DNA of 63,300 nucleotides from Alphaproteobacteria bacterium (GTDB lineage Bacteria; Pseudomonadota; Alphaproteobacteria; Caulobacterales; Hyphomonadaceae): positions 2,501 to 65,800 of the forward strand of contig JAGWYJ010000015.1 of NCBI GenBank assembly GCA_018969425.1, given 5' to 3'. How positions within the stretch are numbered: position 1 is the stretch's first letter; the number at the start of each line of letters is the position of its first letter. Below, in pieces: positions 43,543 to 54,282 of this stretch. The position numbers were made by a program, and so were the translations under genes. The notes beneath the pieces are model-generated. The model searched no databases, was not told the origin of the DNA, and saw only the letters and a program-made list of their open reading frames with translations.

Positions 43543-44037
43543 ATGACCCCGCTGAACCGCCTGCGTCTTTTGCACGTCCTCGTCGCGGCGCTCGCCATGT
43601 TCCTGGTCGGCTTTCTGACCTATGGGGTGGCGTTCAGAGACCTGTGGTCGCAACAGACTCTGATCGACAGGGGACTGGTTTCGCCGGCGGAGGCCGTAGG
43701 ATTGACCGGGGGGGCACTGACGGCGGAGCTGGCGCGGATTCCGAGCCAGCTGCCCCAGATGCAGTCGATCGCCCTGGGGTTCATCGTATACTTTCTGACA
43801 GCTGCAGGCCTTTCAGTGATGCTGCGCCTTGCGCGACCGGCCAGCCTCGCTGGAGCTGTTCGGCTCAGCTTCGTGATCTGGGCTGCGTTCGCGGCCACAA
43901 CGCTCGCTTACAACGTCGTTTACTCGTCCGAGAGCCGGATCCTGTTTATGCTGGACCTAGGGCATCTGCTGGTCGGCTATCTTCTCGCTGGCGTCATCCT
44001 GTTCAGTTTCGACAGATCGGCCGCAAAACGATCGTAA
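43543..44037 (+). CDS. DUF1761 family membrane protein
   Basis: 164 residues with four predicted membrane spans (about 10-28, 72-95, 105-125, 135-158). The first span ends in GFLTYGVAFRDLW, the pattern of DUF1761 (G-LWY...F...W), and the last begins SRILFMLDLGHLLVGYLLAG. Function unknown. No strong ribosome site before ATG 43543. It precedes ccrM by 140 bases but ccrM has its own promoter. Confidence 0.7.
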   Translation: MTPLNRLRLLHVLVAALAMFLVGFLTYGVAFRDLWSQQTLIDRGLVSPAEAVGLTGGALTAELARIPSQLPQMQSIALGFIVYFLTAAGLSVMLRLARPASLAGAVRLSFVIWAAFAATTLAYNVVYSSESRILFMLDLGHLLVGYLLAGVILFSFDRSAAKRS

Positions 44038-45355
<1,318 letters not shown>

Positions 45356-45372
45356 ATCGGCCCAGGCCCGCT

Positions 45373-46521
45373 TCAGCGACCCTCTTCGTCAGCATTGGCC
45401 GCCACGATCTTGCCTTCACGCTCCTGCTTGCGGGCGCCGGCGAGAATGCCCGGCATGGCGTAGTTGCCCTCGTGACAGGCGTATTCGTAGATGGGCTCCT
45501 TGGAGAGATTGAGCGCCATCTCACCCTTCCACGGCTGAGAATAAAGGGTCTCATCCTCCACCGTGAACTCGTAGGTGATCTGCGTGTCGGACCATCGGGT
45601 GAAGCGCTCAGTCAGCTTGCCTTTCGGCGAGAGATAGCCTCGCTGCATGGGATTAACGTTGCGGGTCTCGACCACGAGCGTGTCGCCCTCATACCAGCCG
45701 ATGGAATCCCCGAGCCAGGGCTTGATCACATCCGGTCTGACGCGCTCACGGCTAATGGGGATGATCCTCGCGTCATGGACCATCTCGACCAGGATCATCA
45801 CATGGTCGGGCGCCTGAACGATCTGATAGTGATTGTTATAGAGAACATTCGTCATCACCGGACCGCCGGTGTTGCCAAAACCGATCAGACAGCGATCTCC
45901 AAGCGGCCTCGTCTCCGGACCGTTATAGCTTCCATACCCTCCGCCTGCGTTTCGATCGACAGCGCCGGGCCCCTGGACGGAGATCTTACCCGGTGCGGTT
46001 GCAGAGGGCTTCGGCGTCGGCGAGGGAGCGGAGCTCGCAACAGGGGCCGGAGCAGGCCGACCGGGCGCCGCCTTGTACGGAATACGACCGTTGGCAGGCT
46101 CAACAATCCAGGAGGATCTCAATTGTCCCTTGACGGTCGCCACCTTGGTTCCCTGGTCGACCCAGAATGCGTTGTATCCGCCTCCTGAAAGCAGATCTGT
46201 CCCGTCCAGAAGCCGGGTGTCGTTAGGATCATTCGGCTTTGCGTCTTCCCGTGTCCGGTTGTTGTAATAGTCCGCACCCTCTTCCTCCGCAGCCTCCTGC
46301 TCGCTCAGAACAAGGTTCGGACGCTTGGCGTCCCGTTGCATGTTGGTGATGGAGGCGTTCGTCCAGGTGCCTTCGAGGTCAGGCCGACCGTCATTCAGCC
46401 GAGGCGGCGTATATCCCGGGGCAGACTGTGCGAACGCTGCTGGCGAGACGGCGCTCGCAATCGCGACCACGATCGCACACACCGCTCCGCTCCGGCGCAA
46501 ACGCCCTAAAACAACGTTCAT
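45373..46521 (-). CDS. Secreted protein of unknown function, paralogue A
   Basis: 382 residues with a signal peptide (LRRSGAVCAIVVAIASAVSPAAFAQ). The mature protein opens RPDLEGTWTNASITNMQRDAK, has a central Pro/Ser/Ala-rich insertion (about residues 150-190) and ends with RIIPISRERVRPDVIKPW, LGDSIGWYEGDTLVVETRNVNP, LTERFTRWSDTQITYEFTVED and YEYACHEGNYAMPGILAGAR. The same order of motifs occurs in the gene at 48602-49660. Similar uncharacterised proteins are common in sphingomonads, caulobacters and acidobacteria. GAGAGGA precedes the ATG. Divergent from mcd; they share a 288-base region. Confidence 0.75.
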   Translation of the reverse strand: MNVVLGRLRRSGAVCAIVVAIASAVSPAAFAQSAPGYTPPRLNDGRPDLEGTWTNASITNMQRDAKRPNLVLSEQEAAEEEGADYYNNRTREDAKPNDPNDTRLLDGTDLLSGGGYNAFWVDQGTKVATVKGQLRSSWIVEPANGRIPYKAAPGRPAPAPVASSAPSPTPKPSATAPGKISVQGPGAVDRNAGGGYGSYNGPETRPLGDRCLIGFGNTGGPVMTNVLYNNHYQIVQAPDHVMILVEMVHDARIIPISRERVRPDVIKPWLGDSIGWYEGDTLVVETRNVNPMQRGYLSPKGKLTERFTRWSDTQITYEFTVEDETLYSQPWKGEMALNLSKEPIYEYACHEGNYAMPGILAGARKQEREGKIVAANADEEGR

Positions 46522-46744
46522 GGCATCCTCTCCCTCAACTCTGTCATCCCGGGGGCGTCAGCTGACTGCGCCGCCTCTGTGGTCTGCCTTTGTGCAGGTG
46601 ATCGATCGCCTCGGCAAGTCGCGGGCGCAAGCAGTCATGCCGCCGTCGCACGACATCCATTGGGACCTGACGAAAACGTCAACCTGTCGCAGGTCGAGCC
46701 GGTCGTGTCCTGCGTACACAATAAGCAAAATTCCGCGAAGCGTC

Positions 46745-46761
46745 TTTGCCGCGCCGCGCAA
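46745..46761 (+). promoter_or_regulatory. GC-rich dyad upstream of mcd resembling the phasin operator
   Basis: TTTGCCGCGCCGCGCAA matches 14 of 17 bases of the phasin promoter element TTTGCCGCGACGCGGCA at 10011-10027. It includes TTGCCG, a possible -35 box, with TAATCA 16 bases on as a possible -10. The mcd start is at 46810 after GGAGA. Shared control is an inference. The rest of the 288-base gap shows nothing definite. Confidence 0.4.
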
Positions 46762-46809
46762 TGGTAATAATCATTAGGGGTTGCCCCCCCGCACAGGAGA
46801 CAGACCGCC

Positions 46810-48504
46810 ATGGACGGCATGACCACGGGTGTTGACGGCCTCTCCTCGGATCTGAGGGACACACTGCGACAGGCCGCCGCAGACGCCGAGGCCTATTTTC
46901 AGGCGCTCAGGGCGTCCGTGGCCTCCCGTGTCGCTCCCGGCGGAAAAGTCGACCGAAAGCTGATCGACAGCGAGCAGAGAGCCACCCATGGCCTCGCGTG
47001 GGTTCTGACCTACGTCGAAACGCTTAAGGAGACCGCGAACTGGGCGGAACGCCTCTCGGCGGACGACCGCTTCGGAGAAATCGAGCAACTGCTCTCAAAG
47101 ATCCTGTTCGGCGAATACCTGTCCCAACTGATCGGCGGCCTGCCGATGACGCAACTCGAAATCGTTCGCCCAGCCGACATGACGCAGGACCAGGGGGTGA
47201 TGGAGAAGCTCTTCACGCCGGCAATCACCGCCCTCGTCACCAGCGGCAATACGCCCGACGTCCGGCAGCGGGCGGCCGCCCTCATCCGCGACATGCAGGG
47301 GCGGGCGACGATAGAAAACACGGGCCTCGATGAAACTTTCGAAATGATCCGCGACCAGTTCCGCAAGTTCGGAGATGAGAAGGTCGTGCCGTTTGCCCAT
47401 CAATGGCACCTGGATGACGATCTCATTCCCATGAACGTGGTTCGGGAAATGGGAGAGATGGGCGTATTCGGCTTGACGATCCCGGAAGACTTTGGCGGCC
47501 TGGGCCTTGGCAAGACCGCCATGTGCGTGGTCTCTGAAGAATTGTCCCGGGCATATATCGGCGTGGGATCCCTGGGCACGCGCTCGGAAATCGCGGCCGA
47601 GCTTCTTCTGACAGGCGGAACCCAGGCGCAGAAGGATCGATATCTGCCGGGGATCGCCTCCGGAGACATCCTTCCGACAGCTGTTTTCACCGAACCCAAT
47701 ACCGGCTCGGATCTCGGCAGCCTGCGCACGCGGGCCGCACTTGACGGAGACACCTGGAAAATCACGGGTTCAAAGACCTGGATCACGCATGCTGCACGGG
47801 CCGACCTGATGACGGTGCTCGCGCGTTCAGTGCCCGGTACGGATAACTTCTCCGGCCTATCGATGTTTCTCTGCGAAAAGCCCAGAGGAACCGATGAGGA
47901 CCCTTTCCCGGCAAAGGGCATGACGGGTGGCGAAATCGAGGTTCTCGGCTACCGTGGCATGAAAGAATATGAACTGGCCTTCGATGGCTTCGAGACGCCG
48001 AAGGAGAATCTTCTGGGCGAAGTCGAGGGTCAGGGATTCAGGCATCTCATGGCGACGTTTGAGGGTGCGCGCATCCAGACCGCCGCACGCGCAATCGGTG
48101 TGGCTCAGAACGCGCTTGAACTCGGCCTTCGTTATTCTCTGGAGCGAACGCAGTTCGGTCGGCAGATTTTCGACTTCCCGAGAACGTCAGACAAGCTTGT
48201 GATGATGGCGGCCGAATTGGTCGGCGTTCGACAGCTGACCTACTTCTCCGCACGACAGAAAGACGCCGGAAAGCGGTGTGATCTTGAGGCCGGCCTCGCA
48301 AAGATGCTTGCGGCCCGCATCGCCTGGGGCGCCGCCGATAACGCGCTCCAGGTTCACGGAGGAAACGGCTTCGCACTCGAGTATCCGATCAGCCGCGTGC
48401 TGTGCGACGCCCGCATCCTTAACATCTTCGAGGGAGCCGGCGAAGTTCAGGCGATGGTCATCGCACGCAGAACGATCGACGAATACATCGGTGCAAAGAA
48501 CTGA
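46810..48504 (+). CDS. mcd: (2S)-methylsuccinyl-CoA dehydrogenase
   Basis: 564 residues. Acyl-CoA dehydrogenase with an extra N-terminal helical domain of about 170 residues (LRQAAADAEAYFQALRASVA, IDSEQRATHGLAWVLTYVETL), which distinguishes Mcd of the ethylmalonyl-CoA pathway from ordinary acyl-CoA dehydrogenases. The core follows: LTIPEDFGGLGLGKTAMCVV, AVFTEPNTGSDLGSLRTRA, GSKTWITHAARADLMTVLAR, the GYRGMKEYELAFDGF catalytic region, RTQFGRQIFDFPRTSDKL and ALQVHGGNGFALEYPISRV. It oxidises methylsuccinyl-CoA to mesaconyl-CoA, passing electrons to ETF. CAGGAGA precedes ATG 46810. Links PHB and acetate assimilation with the etf, ETF-QO and B12 genes in this window. Confidence 0.85.
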   Translation: MDGMTTGVDGLSSDLRDTLRQAAADAEAYFQALRASVASRVAPGGKVDRKLIDSEQRATHGLAWVLTYVETLKETANWAERLSADDRFGEIEQLLSKILFGEYLSQLIGGLPMTQLEIVRPADMTQDQGVMEKLFTPAITALVTSGNTPDVRQRAAALIRDMQGRATIENTGLDETFEMIRDQFRKFGDEKVVPFAHQWHLDDDLIPMNVVREMGEMGVFGLTIPEDFGGLGLGKTAMCVVSEELSRAYIGVGSLGTRSEIAAELLLTGGTQAQKDRYLPGIASGDILPTAVFTEPNTGSDLGSLRTRAALDGDTWKITGSKTWITHAARADLMTVLARSVPGTDNFSGLSMFLCEKPRGTDEDPFPAKGMTGGEIEVLGYRGMKEYELAFDGFETPKENLLGEVEGQGFRHLMATFEGARIQTAARAIGVAQNALELGLRYSLERTQFGRQIFDFPRTSDKLVMMAAELVGVRQLTYFSARQKDAGKRCDLEAGLAKMLAARIAWGAADNALQVHGGNGFALEYPISRVLCDARILNIFEGAGEVQAMVIARRTIDEYIGAKN

Positions 48505-48551
48505 CGGATTTAGCAGCGCCTTCGAATAACGCTGACGAGCTGACCTTGAGG

Positions 48552-48584
48552 GCCGGACAGACCGCGTGAGCGAGTCCGTCCGGC
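48552..48584. terminator. Hairpin between mcd and paralogue B
   Basis: GCCGGAC (48552-48558) pairs with GTCCGGC (48578-48584), extended by three more pairs across one mismatch. A weak T-rich tail (TTGTGTCTT) follows. Likely a terminator for mcd; it lies between convergent genes. Confidence 0.5.
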
Positions 48585-48601
48585 TTGTGTCTTCAGTCTC
48601 A

Positions 48602-49660
48602 TCAACGGGAGCTTTTAGCCTGCCGGGCTTCGCGCTCCTTCTGACGAGCGCCGGCCAGAATTCCAAACAGTCCGTAATTTCCCTCATGGCAGGCGTACTC
48701 GTAAACGCGACCGCTTGCCGGATGAAAACTGAGCTCAGCCTTCCAGGGCTGAGTGTAGCTGTCGGGGTCTTCCACACGGAATTCGTAGAAGATCTCCTTG
48801 TCGGCCGCCAGCGTGAAGCGTTCGGTTACCTTGGCCTTTGCTGAAAGCGGAAACGGATTGGCCTCAGCCTGCAGCGGATTGACGTTGATGGTCTCAACCA
48901 TCAGCGCATCTCCCTCCCACCACCCGACGCTGTCTCCCAGCCAGGGCTTGATGACGTCCGGCTTGTGACTGGCCTTCGCCGTTCCGGCGTCCTTGAAAAT
49001 GGGGATGACGCGAGCATCGTGCGCCATCTCCACAAGAATCATCAGATGATCGTCAGTCTGCACGAACTGATAGGTGTTATTGTAAAGAACGCTCAGCATT
49101 CCCGGACCGCCGGTCCCGCCGAACCCGATCAGACACCGTTCAGAAAGCGCCGTGGCCTCAGGCCCCTCATAGGGGTCGTTGCCCGTGACATATCGTATGA
49201 AGCCCGCAGCCTGCGCCTTAGCCACTCCTGCGGGATCTTTGTAAGGCAATTGCCCGCTGGGCGGATCGACAATGTTCGAGGTTCTGTACTGACCCTTCAC
49301 AAGGGCCAGCGTTTCCCCCGGAGCCACCCAGAAGGAATTATACCCTTTGAGACCGAAATCCCGTCCGCCCTTCTCCGGCGCTCCAAGGTTCGGATCGACA
49401 TAGTCCTCATTGCCGGCTTCCTCGGGAGCCACACCGGCCACCGCGGTCGCCTTAGCTATGCGATCAGCCTCCTCCTTGGAGACGACAAGGCCCGATACGC
49501 CCCGCGCGCGGCTCAGCGGCGTCAAGGATGCGTTCGTCCAGACTCCTGTGAAGTCCGGCCTGACGATCGCCGGGGAAGGGACATCGTCCGCCAGCGCGCC
49601 AGGCGCCAGGCCAGCAAAAGACAGAACGGCGGCGGCCGCCCCGGAAAACAAATGACGCAT
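48602..49660 (-). CDS. Secreted protein of unknown function, paralogue B
   Basis: 352 residues from ATG 49660 (GGAGATGGG upstream). Signal peptide MRHLFSGAAAAVLSFAGLAPGALAD. The mature part shares with paralogue A: RPDFTGVWTNASLTPLSRARG, YNSFWVAPGETLALVKGQYRTS, ERCLIGFGGTGGPGMLSVLYNN, MILVEMAHDARVIPIF, KPWLGDSVGWWEGDALMVET, and YEYACHEGNYGLFGILAGAR. It lacks the proline-rich insertion of A. The two face the same way with mcd inserted between. Function unknown; repeated tryptophan and DGD-like motifs suggest an extracytoplasmic binding or beta-rich protein. Confidence 0.75.
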   Translation of the reverse strand: MRHLFSGAAAAVLSFAGLAPGALADDVPSPAIVRPDFTGVWTNASLTPLSRARGVSGLVVSKEEADRIAKATAVAGVAPEEAGNEDYVDPNLGAPEKGGRDFGLKGYNSFWVAPGETLALVKGQYRTSNIVDPPSGQLPYKDPAGVAKAQAAGFIRYVTGNDPYEGPEATALSERCLIGFGGTGGPGMLSVLYNNTYQFVQTDDHLMILVEMAHDARVIPIFKDAGTAKASHKPDVIKPWLGDSVGWWEGDALMVETINVNPLQAEANPFPLSAKAKVTERFTLAADKEIFYEFRVEDPDSYTQPWKAELSFHPASGRVYEYACHEGNYGLFGILAGARQKEREARQAKSSR

Positions 49661-49801
49661 GATCCCATCTCCATCCCAAATCCAAAGGCCGATCTTGAGG
49701 CCCTCCCGTTGAGGAAACACTACCCGATAATTGAAGGCGAGCAATCGGCCCGGCCGCACCGATCGATAGAACCAGGGGGATAGCGGTCCGCCTCCTCCAG
49801 A

Positions 49802-50827
49802 TCAGCAGACCGGACGCATGATCTCAACATGTGCCGACGTATTGGTCCCGCTGGGCCGCTCGGCTCCGCCGAGTGTCCAGACCTCGGACCCAAATGCGAC
49901 CGCGCCGAGGCCATGCCTGGGGGTTGGCATGTCACCCGCCTTCTCCCAGAGATCAGCGCCGGGGTCATAGACCCAGACGCCTCGCAGGACACCGCCCGGG
50001 GGCGGGTCGAAGACTTCCCCCCCGAAAACGTATATCCGACCAGCGAGAACCGCTGCGGCCAGCCCGCCCGCCGCCGCCTCGCGGGGTAGCGGCGCCGCCA
50101 GCCTCCAGCGATCCTCTCGCGGATCATAGACCTCATGAGAGACGGACGGCCCATCGGTCACGCTTCGCCCGCCGACGACATGGAGCCGCCCGGAGAGCTC
50201 AACGCCCGCCGCACTGTTGCGGGAGGTCAGGGCTGGGGCCGCCGTCGACCAGGCGCCGCTGGCCGGATCAAAGACGAGATGATCGCTTGTATCGACATGA
50301 TCGCGATAGGCGAGGTTCGAGGCGCCTGACGGTCGTCGGCCGCCCACGAGGTGCGCGAGATCGTTCAACACGATGCAGACACACTCTGCATGCGGCGCCG
50401 GCGCGGCCGGACCGGGGACCCACCGACCGCCATGGCTATCGAGCCGCCAGGCGGCGTTGCTCATCCTCCAGGTGACGCCAGGACCGGGAGATTGAAATCC
50501 GCCAAGAAGCCAGAGCGAGCCGCCAACGCTCGCCAGCTGCGGATGGTGAACGGGGCCGGGAAGTGACACGTCCCGGCGCCAGCCTTCGGCGGAGGGTTCG
50601 CAAGACACAAGACGGTCGGAGGCCCCGATGACCCGTCCGCTTTCCCCTATAAGACCGCCGCCGACCCAGATACGGCCATCGTGGACGCACGGATAGATTT
50701 CCTGAACGGGGAACGGAAGGCTTCCCCCGGCTCGCCAGCAGACCGCCTCCGCCATCCGGGCCTGCGCGCGTGACGATCCATGCAGCGCGCTCGCTGAAGC
50801 CGCGGCAAGTACGCCTCTCCTTGTCAT
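49802..50827 (-). CDS. Kelch-repeat protein with Tat-like signal
   Basis: 341 residues. N-terminal MTRRGVLAAASASALHGSSRAQA has the twin arginine and mild hydrophobicity of a Tat signal. Five to six kelch repeats follow, each with the GG pair and distant Tyr/Trp (for example LASVGGSLWLLGGFQSPG, AGVELSGRLHVVGGRSVTDG, AVLAGRIYVFGGEVFD, VAFGSEVWTLGGAERPS), predicting a beta-propeller in the periplasm. Ligand unknown; some bacterial kelch proteins bind sialic acid or polysaccharides. A GTG at 50875 would add 16 residues. Confidence 0.75.
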   Translation of the reverse strand: MTRRGVLAAASASALHGSSRAQARMAEAVCWRAGGSLPFPVQEIYPCVHDGRIWVGGGLIGESGRVIGASDRLVSCEPSAEGWRRDVSLPGPVHHPQLASVGGSLWLLGGFQSPGPGVTWRMSNAAWRLDSHGGRWVPGPAAPAPHAECVCIVLNDLAHLVGGRRPSGASNLAYRDHVDTSDHLVFDPASGAWSTAAPALTSRNSAAGVELSGRLHVVGGRSVTDGPSVSHEVYDPREDRWRLAAPLPREAAAGGLAAAVLAGRIYVFGGEVFDPPPGGVLRGVWVYDPGADLWEKAGDMPTPRHGLGAVAFGSEVWTLGGAERPSGTNTSAHVEIMRPVC

Positions 50828-51011
50828 CTCGAAACGCCTGGCCGTGATCACGTGACGATCCTCATGGTCTTCCACATTAAGGAGAAATCTCGCGCGATCA
50901 GCCTCAGCTGTCGAGACTTGGGATACCGATCATCTGGGCCGCAGGAGGCCCCTTCCCACACCTCCCCGTCACATTGAAAAGCGGGGCGATCCTGATCGCG
51001 GGCGACTGCGT

Positions 51012-52001
51012 ATGACGTCCATGTCACACACAGCGATCATCGGCGCAGGAATAGCGGGACTGGCGTGCGCAAGACGCCTGTCAGAGGCTGGGCGAACCGT
51101 CCGGCTCTTTGACAAGGGCAGAGGGGTGGGAGGGCGAATGGCGACCCGCCGCGTCGAGACGCCGTCGGGCGTCGCTCAGTTCGACCATGGCGCTCAGTAT
51201 GTTGCGGTGCGCGACGAACGCTTTCGTTCCGCCCTGAACGCGACCGGACCCGCTGTGGCCCCTTGGGAAGCGGCCCGCACAGGTCTCGCGACAAGGAACC
51301 CGGCGGCCGGCCCGGGGGATACCCCCCTGGTTGGTTCGCCGACGATGAGCGCCATTCCGCGCGCCCTCGCCGCAGGCCTCGACACTCAGGTCTCGACCCG
51401 CATCGCCTCGATACTCCGCACCGCCAAAGGATGGGTTCTGGAAAAGGAAGACGGCTCAAGCGAGGGACCCTTCGAATCGGTGGTGATCGCAACCCCCGCA
51501 GAACAGGCGGGGCCGCTCTTATCGGCGCACAGCAAACGACTTGCCGAAGAGGCGGCTGAAGCGACCACAGCCCCTTGCTGGGCGGGTCTGTTCGCCTTCT
51601 CCGCCTCGCCAGGATCCGACCTGCAGGCGTGGAAGCCCGTCGATCATCCCGTCATCTCATGGGCGGCGTGCGACAGCGCAAAACCCGAGCGGCCGAACGC
51701 CCTCTCATGTTGGGTCGTCCATGCGCGGCCAGACTGGAGTGTGACCCATCTCGAGCGCCCAGCCGACGAAATAATCTCCCTCCTCCGGAAAGATCTTGAA
51801 GCGATGATCGGAAACGGCCCGGAGCTGGTTCTGGCCCAGGCGCATCGCTGGCGATACGCTCTGGTGGAGAAGGCGGCGCCCTCCCCCTTCGGATGGGATG
51901 CTGATCTAGGTCTGGGAACATGCGGCGACTGGCGGATCGGGGCGCGCGTCGAGGCGGCCTGGTTATCCGGCCACGAACTCGCGGGCGCGATGCTGGCATG
52001 A
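51012..52001 (+). CDS. Renalase-like FAD-dependent oxidoreductase
   Basis: 329 residues. FAD Rossmann motif AIIGAGIAGLACARRLSEAGRTVRLFDKGRG near residue 7, then the RVGGRMATRR-like GVGGRMATRRVETP and AQFDHGAQY, a pattern seen in renalase-type proteins. The C-terminal GTCGDWRIGARVEAAWLSGHELA is the second FAD contact. Bacterial renalases oxidise dihydropyridine isomers of NAD(P)H; others act on pigments. First gene of a coupled cluster with the photolyase (ATGA overlap) and SDR, so a role connected to flavin or light chemistry is possible. Confidence 0.8.
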   Translation: MTSMSHTAIIGAGIAGLACARRLSEAGRTVRLFDKGRGVGGRMATRRVETPSGVAQFDHGAQYVAVRDERFRSALNATGPAVAPWEAARTGLATRNPAAGPGDTPLVGSPTMSAIPRALAAGLDTQVSTRIASILRTAKGWVLEKEDGSSEGPFESVVIATPAEQAGPLLSAHSKRLAEEAAEATTAPCWAGLFAFSASPGSDLQAWKPVDHPVISWAACDSAKPERPNALSCWVVHARPDWSVTHLERPADEIISLLRKDLEAMIGNGPELVLAQAHRWRYALVEKAAPSPFGWDADLGLGTCGDWRIGARVEAAWLSGHELAGAMLA

Positions 52002-53545
52002 CGGTCAGCGCACTTCGTATCGTTCTGGGCGATCAGCTGACCCCCGACCTGTCCGCTCTTCAGAACGCGGATCCGTCTCAGGACATGATCCTGATGATGG
52101 AGGTCATGGATGAAGCGGTCCATGTCCGGCATCATAAAAAGAAGATCGCGCTGATACTCAGCGCCATGAGAGCGTTCGCAGATGAACTGCGGGACGCAGG
52201 TTGGCGCGTCGACTATGTGCGGCTCGACGATCAGGACAATACAGGATCGTTCACCGGGGAAGTCGAGCGAGCCGTCCGACGCCTGAACCCTGAGAGAGTG
52301 GTCACCACAGAAGCCTCCGAGCATCGCGTTCTCGGGTTTCAGCGGATCTGGCGGGATAATCTGGGAATTCCGGTAGAGATCCTGTCTGACGATCGGTTCA
52401 TATGTTCGAGGACGGACTTCCTGAAGTGGGCAGCGGACCGCAAGTCTTTAAGGATGGAGTTTTTCTATCGCTGGATGCGTCAGCGAACCGGACTCCTCAT
52501 GAATGGCGAGGAGCCCGAGGGCGGGCAGTGGAACTTCGATCATGACAATCGCAAGCCGGGCAAATCCGGCCTCAGCGCTCCGGAACTTTTCAAACCGGCG
52601 CCGGATGAACGGACGAACCAGGTCCTCAACCTCGTCAGATCCCGCTTCTCCGGTCACTTCGGAGACCTCGATCCGTTTGTCTTTCCGGTCACCCGCATCG
52701 ACGCAAGGGCGGCCGCCGAGCGCTTCATGACGTCCGGTCTGCCGCAGTTTGGGGACTTTCAGGACGCAATGGTCAGAGGGGAGCGATTCCTGTTTCACAG
52801 CGTTCTGTCGCCCCTGATCAATATCGGACTCCTCGACCCCTTAGAGCTGTGCCGACGCGCCGAGGAGGAGTACCGTTCCGGCCGGGCGCCCCTGAACGCG
52901 GCGGAGGGCTTCATCCGTCAGATTCTGGGCTGGCGCGAATTTGTCAGAGGCGTCTACTGGCGCGAAGGACCGGATTACATGAGGCGCAACCGCCTCGGCG
53001 CGACACGCCCCCTGCCAGCGATGTACTGGACCGGCGCTACCGACATGACCTGCATGGCTGAAGCGCTCTCGGCGACCCGGGAAGAGGCGTACGCGCACCA
53101 CATTCAGCGCCTCATGATTACCGGAAACTTCGCCCTTCTCGCAGGAATAGATCCGTTCGAGACGCACGAATGGTATCTCTCTGTTTATGCCGATGCGTTC
53201 GAGTGGGTGGAGGCCCCGAACACGATCGGCATGAGTCAGTTCGCCGACGGGGGCGTCGTCGGCTCAAAGCCTTACGCAGCGAGCGGGGCCTATGTCGCCC
53301 GTATGAGCGATTATTGTCGCGGATGCCGGTACGACGTGAAGCAGAAGACGGGCCCGGACGCATGCCCGCTCAACGCCCTCTATTGGGATTTTCTGGCGCG
53401 ACATCGAACGACATTCCAGACCAATCCCCGAATGGCGCAGATGTACAGGACCTATGACAAGCTGGCCCCCGATCATCAGAAAGCCCTTCATGACAGCGCG
53501 CGGGCGTTTCTGGATCGCCTGGACGCAAACGGAACCGACCAATGA
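51998..53545 (+). CDS. Iron-sulfur cryptochrome/photolyase (FeS-BCP, (6-4) photolyase type)
   Basis: 515 residues. Belongs to the bacterial photolyase group typified by Agrobacterium PhrB. N-terminal alpha/beta domain (LRIVLGDQLTPDLSALQNAD) and C-terminal FAD domain with GWREFVRGVYWREGPDYMRRNRL. Four cysteines fit the [4Fe-4S] cluster: Cys352 in MTCMAEAL, then Cys440, Cys443 and Cys456 in CRGC-x12-C, the same spacing as in PhrB. In that group the enzyme repairs UV (6-4) photoproducts or senses light. Start overlaps the renalase-like gene; its stop overlaps the SDR start. Confidence 0.92.
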   Translation: MTVSALRIVLGDQLTPDLSALQNADPSQDMILMMEVMDEAVHVRHHKKKIALILSAMRAFADELRDAGWRVDYVRLDDQDNTGSFTGEVERAVRRLNPERVVTTEASEHRVLGFQRIWRDNLGIPVEILSDDRFICSRTDFLKWAADRKSLRMEFFYRWMRQRTGLLMNGEEPEGGQWNFDHDNRKPGKSGLSAPELFKPAPDERTNQVLNLVRSRFSGHFGDLDPFVFPVTRIDARAAAERFMTSGLPQFGDFQDAMVRGERFLFHSVLSPLINIGLLDPLELCRRAEEEYRSGRAPLNAAEGFIRQILGWREFVRGVYWREGPDYMRRNRLGATRPLPAMYWTGATDMTCMAEALSATREEAYAHHIQRLMITGNFALLAGIDPFETHEWYLSVYADAFEWVEAPNTIGMSQFADGGVVGSKPYAASGAYVARMSDYCRGCRYDVKQKTGPDACPLNALYWDFLARHRTTFQTNPRMAQMYRTYDKLAPDHQKALHDSARAFLDRLDANGTDQ

Positions 53546-54282
53546 TCAGCATGAGCAGCCTCGCGGAAGGATATCGCGCCTGGGTCTTCGGAGCGAGCGG
53601 AGGGATCGGATCAGCCTTGACAGCCCTGCTTGAGGGCGACGCCAGATGTGCAGCTGTGCATTCCGGGGCCCGCAGCCCATTACCGGCAGATAGTAAGAAA
53701 CACCCATTCCTCTTCTCTCTGGAAGACGAAGAGTCCGTCAGGAGAGCCGTTGACACAGCGATCGTGGACGGTCCCCCGGACATCGTAATCGTCGCCACCG
53801 GCCGCCTGCACGGACACGGATTGCAGCCTGAAAAGTCGATGCGCGCCCTCGAAGCAGACGCTCTCATGGAATCCTACAGGATCAATGCGATCGGTCCTGC
53901 TCTCATCGCCAAGCATGTCCTCCCGAAACTGCCGCGAGACCGAAAATCCGTATTCGCGGCCCTCTCGGCTCGGGTGAGCTCGATCAGCGATAACCGGTCA
54001 GGGGGCTGGCACGCCTATCGCGCGTCAAAGGCCGCTCTCAACATGCTGATCCGCAACTGCTCCATAGAACTTGCCGTAAGGAACCGCAACGCCGTCTGCG
54101 TGACGCTTCATCCTGGAACCGTCGATACGAATATGTCGAAGCCCTTTCAGTCGCATGTGCCGAACGAGAAACTGTTCTCGCCTGCCGTCAGCGCCCTTCA
54201 TCTCCTTCGTGTGGCGAATGACCTCACCCCAGAACACACGGGCCGGCTGATTGCATGGGATGGTCAGGTCATCGATTACTGA
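53542..54282 (+). CDS. SDR family oxidoreductase (C-factor-like)
   Basis: 246 residues. Short-chain dehydrogenase fold: cofactor loop [16 protein letters not shown] near residue 15, [10 protein letters not shown], and the catalytic Ser and YxxxK in [10 protein letters not shown] and [15 protein letters not shown]-terminal [18 protein letters not shown] is typical of CsgA/C-factor-like members that often accompany photolyase genes. Substrate unknown. Coupled to the photolyase by ATGA overlap; its 3' end overlaps the DUF2256 gene by seven bases. Confidence 0.85.
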   Translation: MISMSSLAEGYRAWVFGASGGIGSALTALLEGDARCAAVHSGARSPLPADSKKHPFLFSLEDEESVRRAVDTAIVDGPPDIVIVATGRLHGHGLQPEKSMRALEADALMESYRINAIGPALIAKHVLPKLPRDRKSVFAALSARVSSISDNRSGGWHAYRASKAALNMLIRNCSIELAVRNRNAVCVTLHPGTVDTNMSKPFQSHVPNEKLFSPAVSALHLLRVANDLTPEHTGRLIAWDGQVIDY

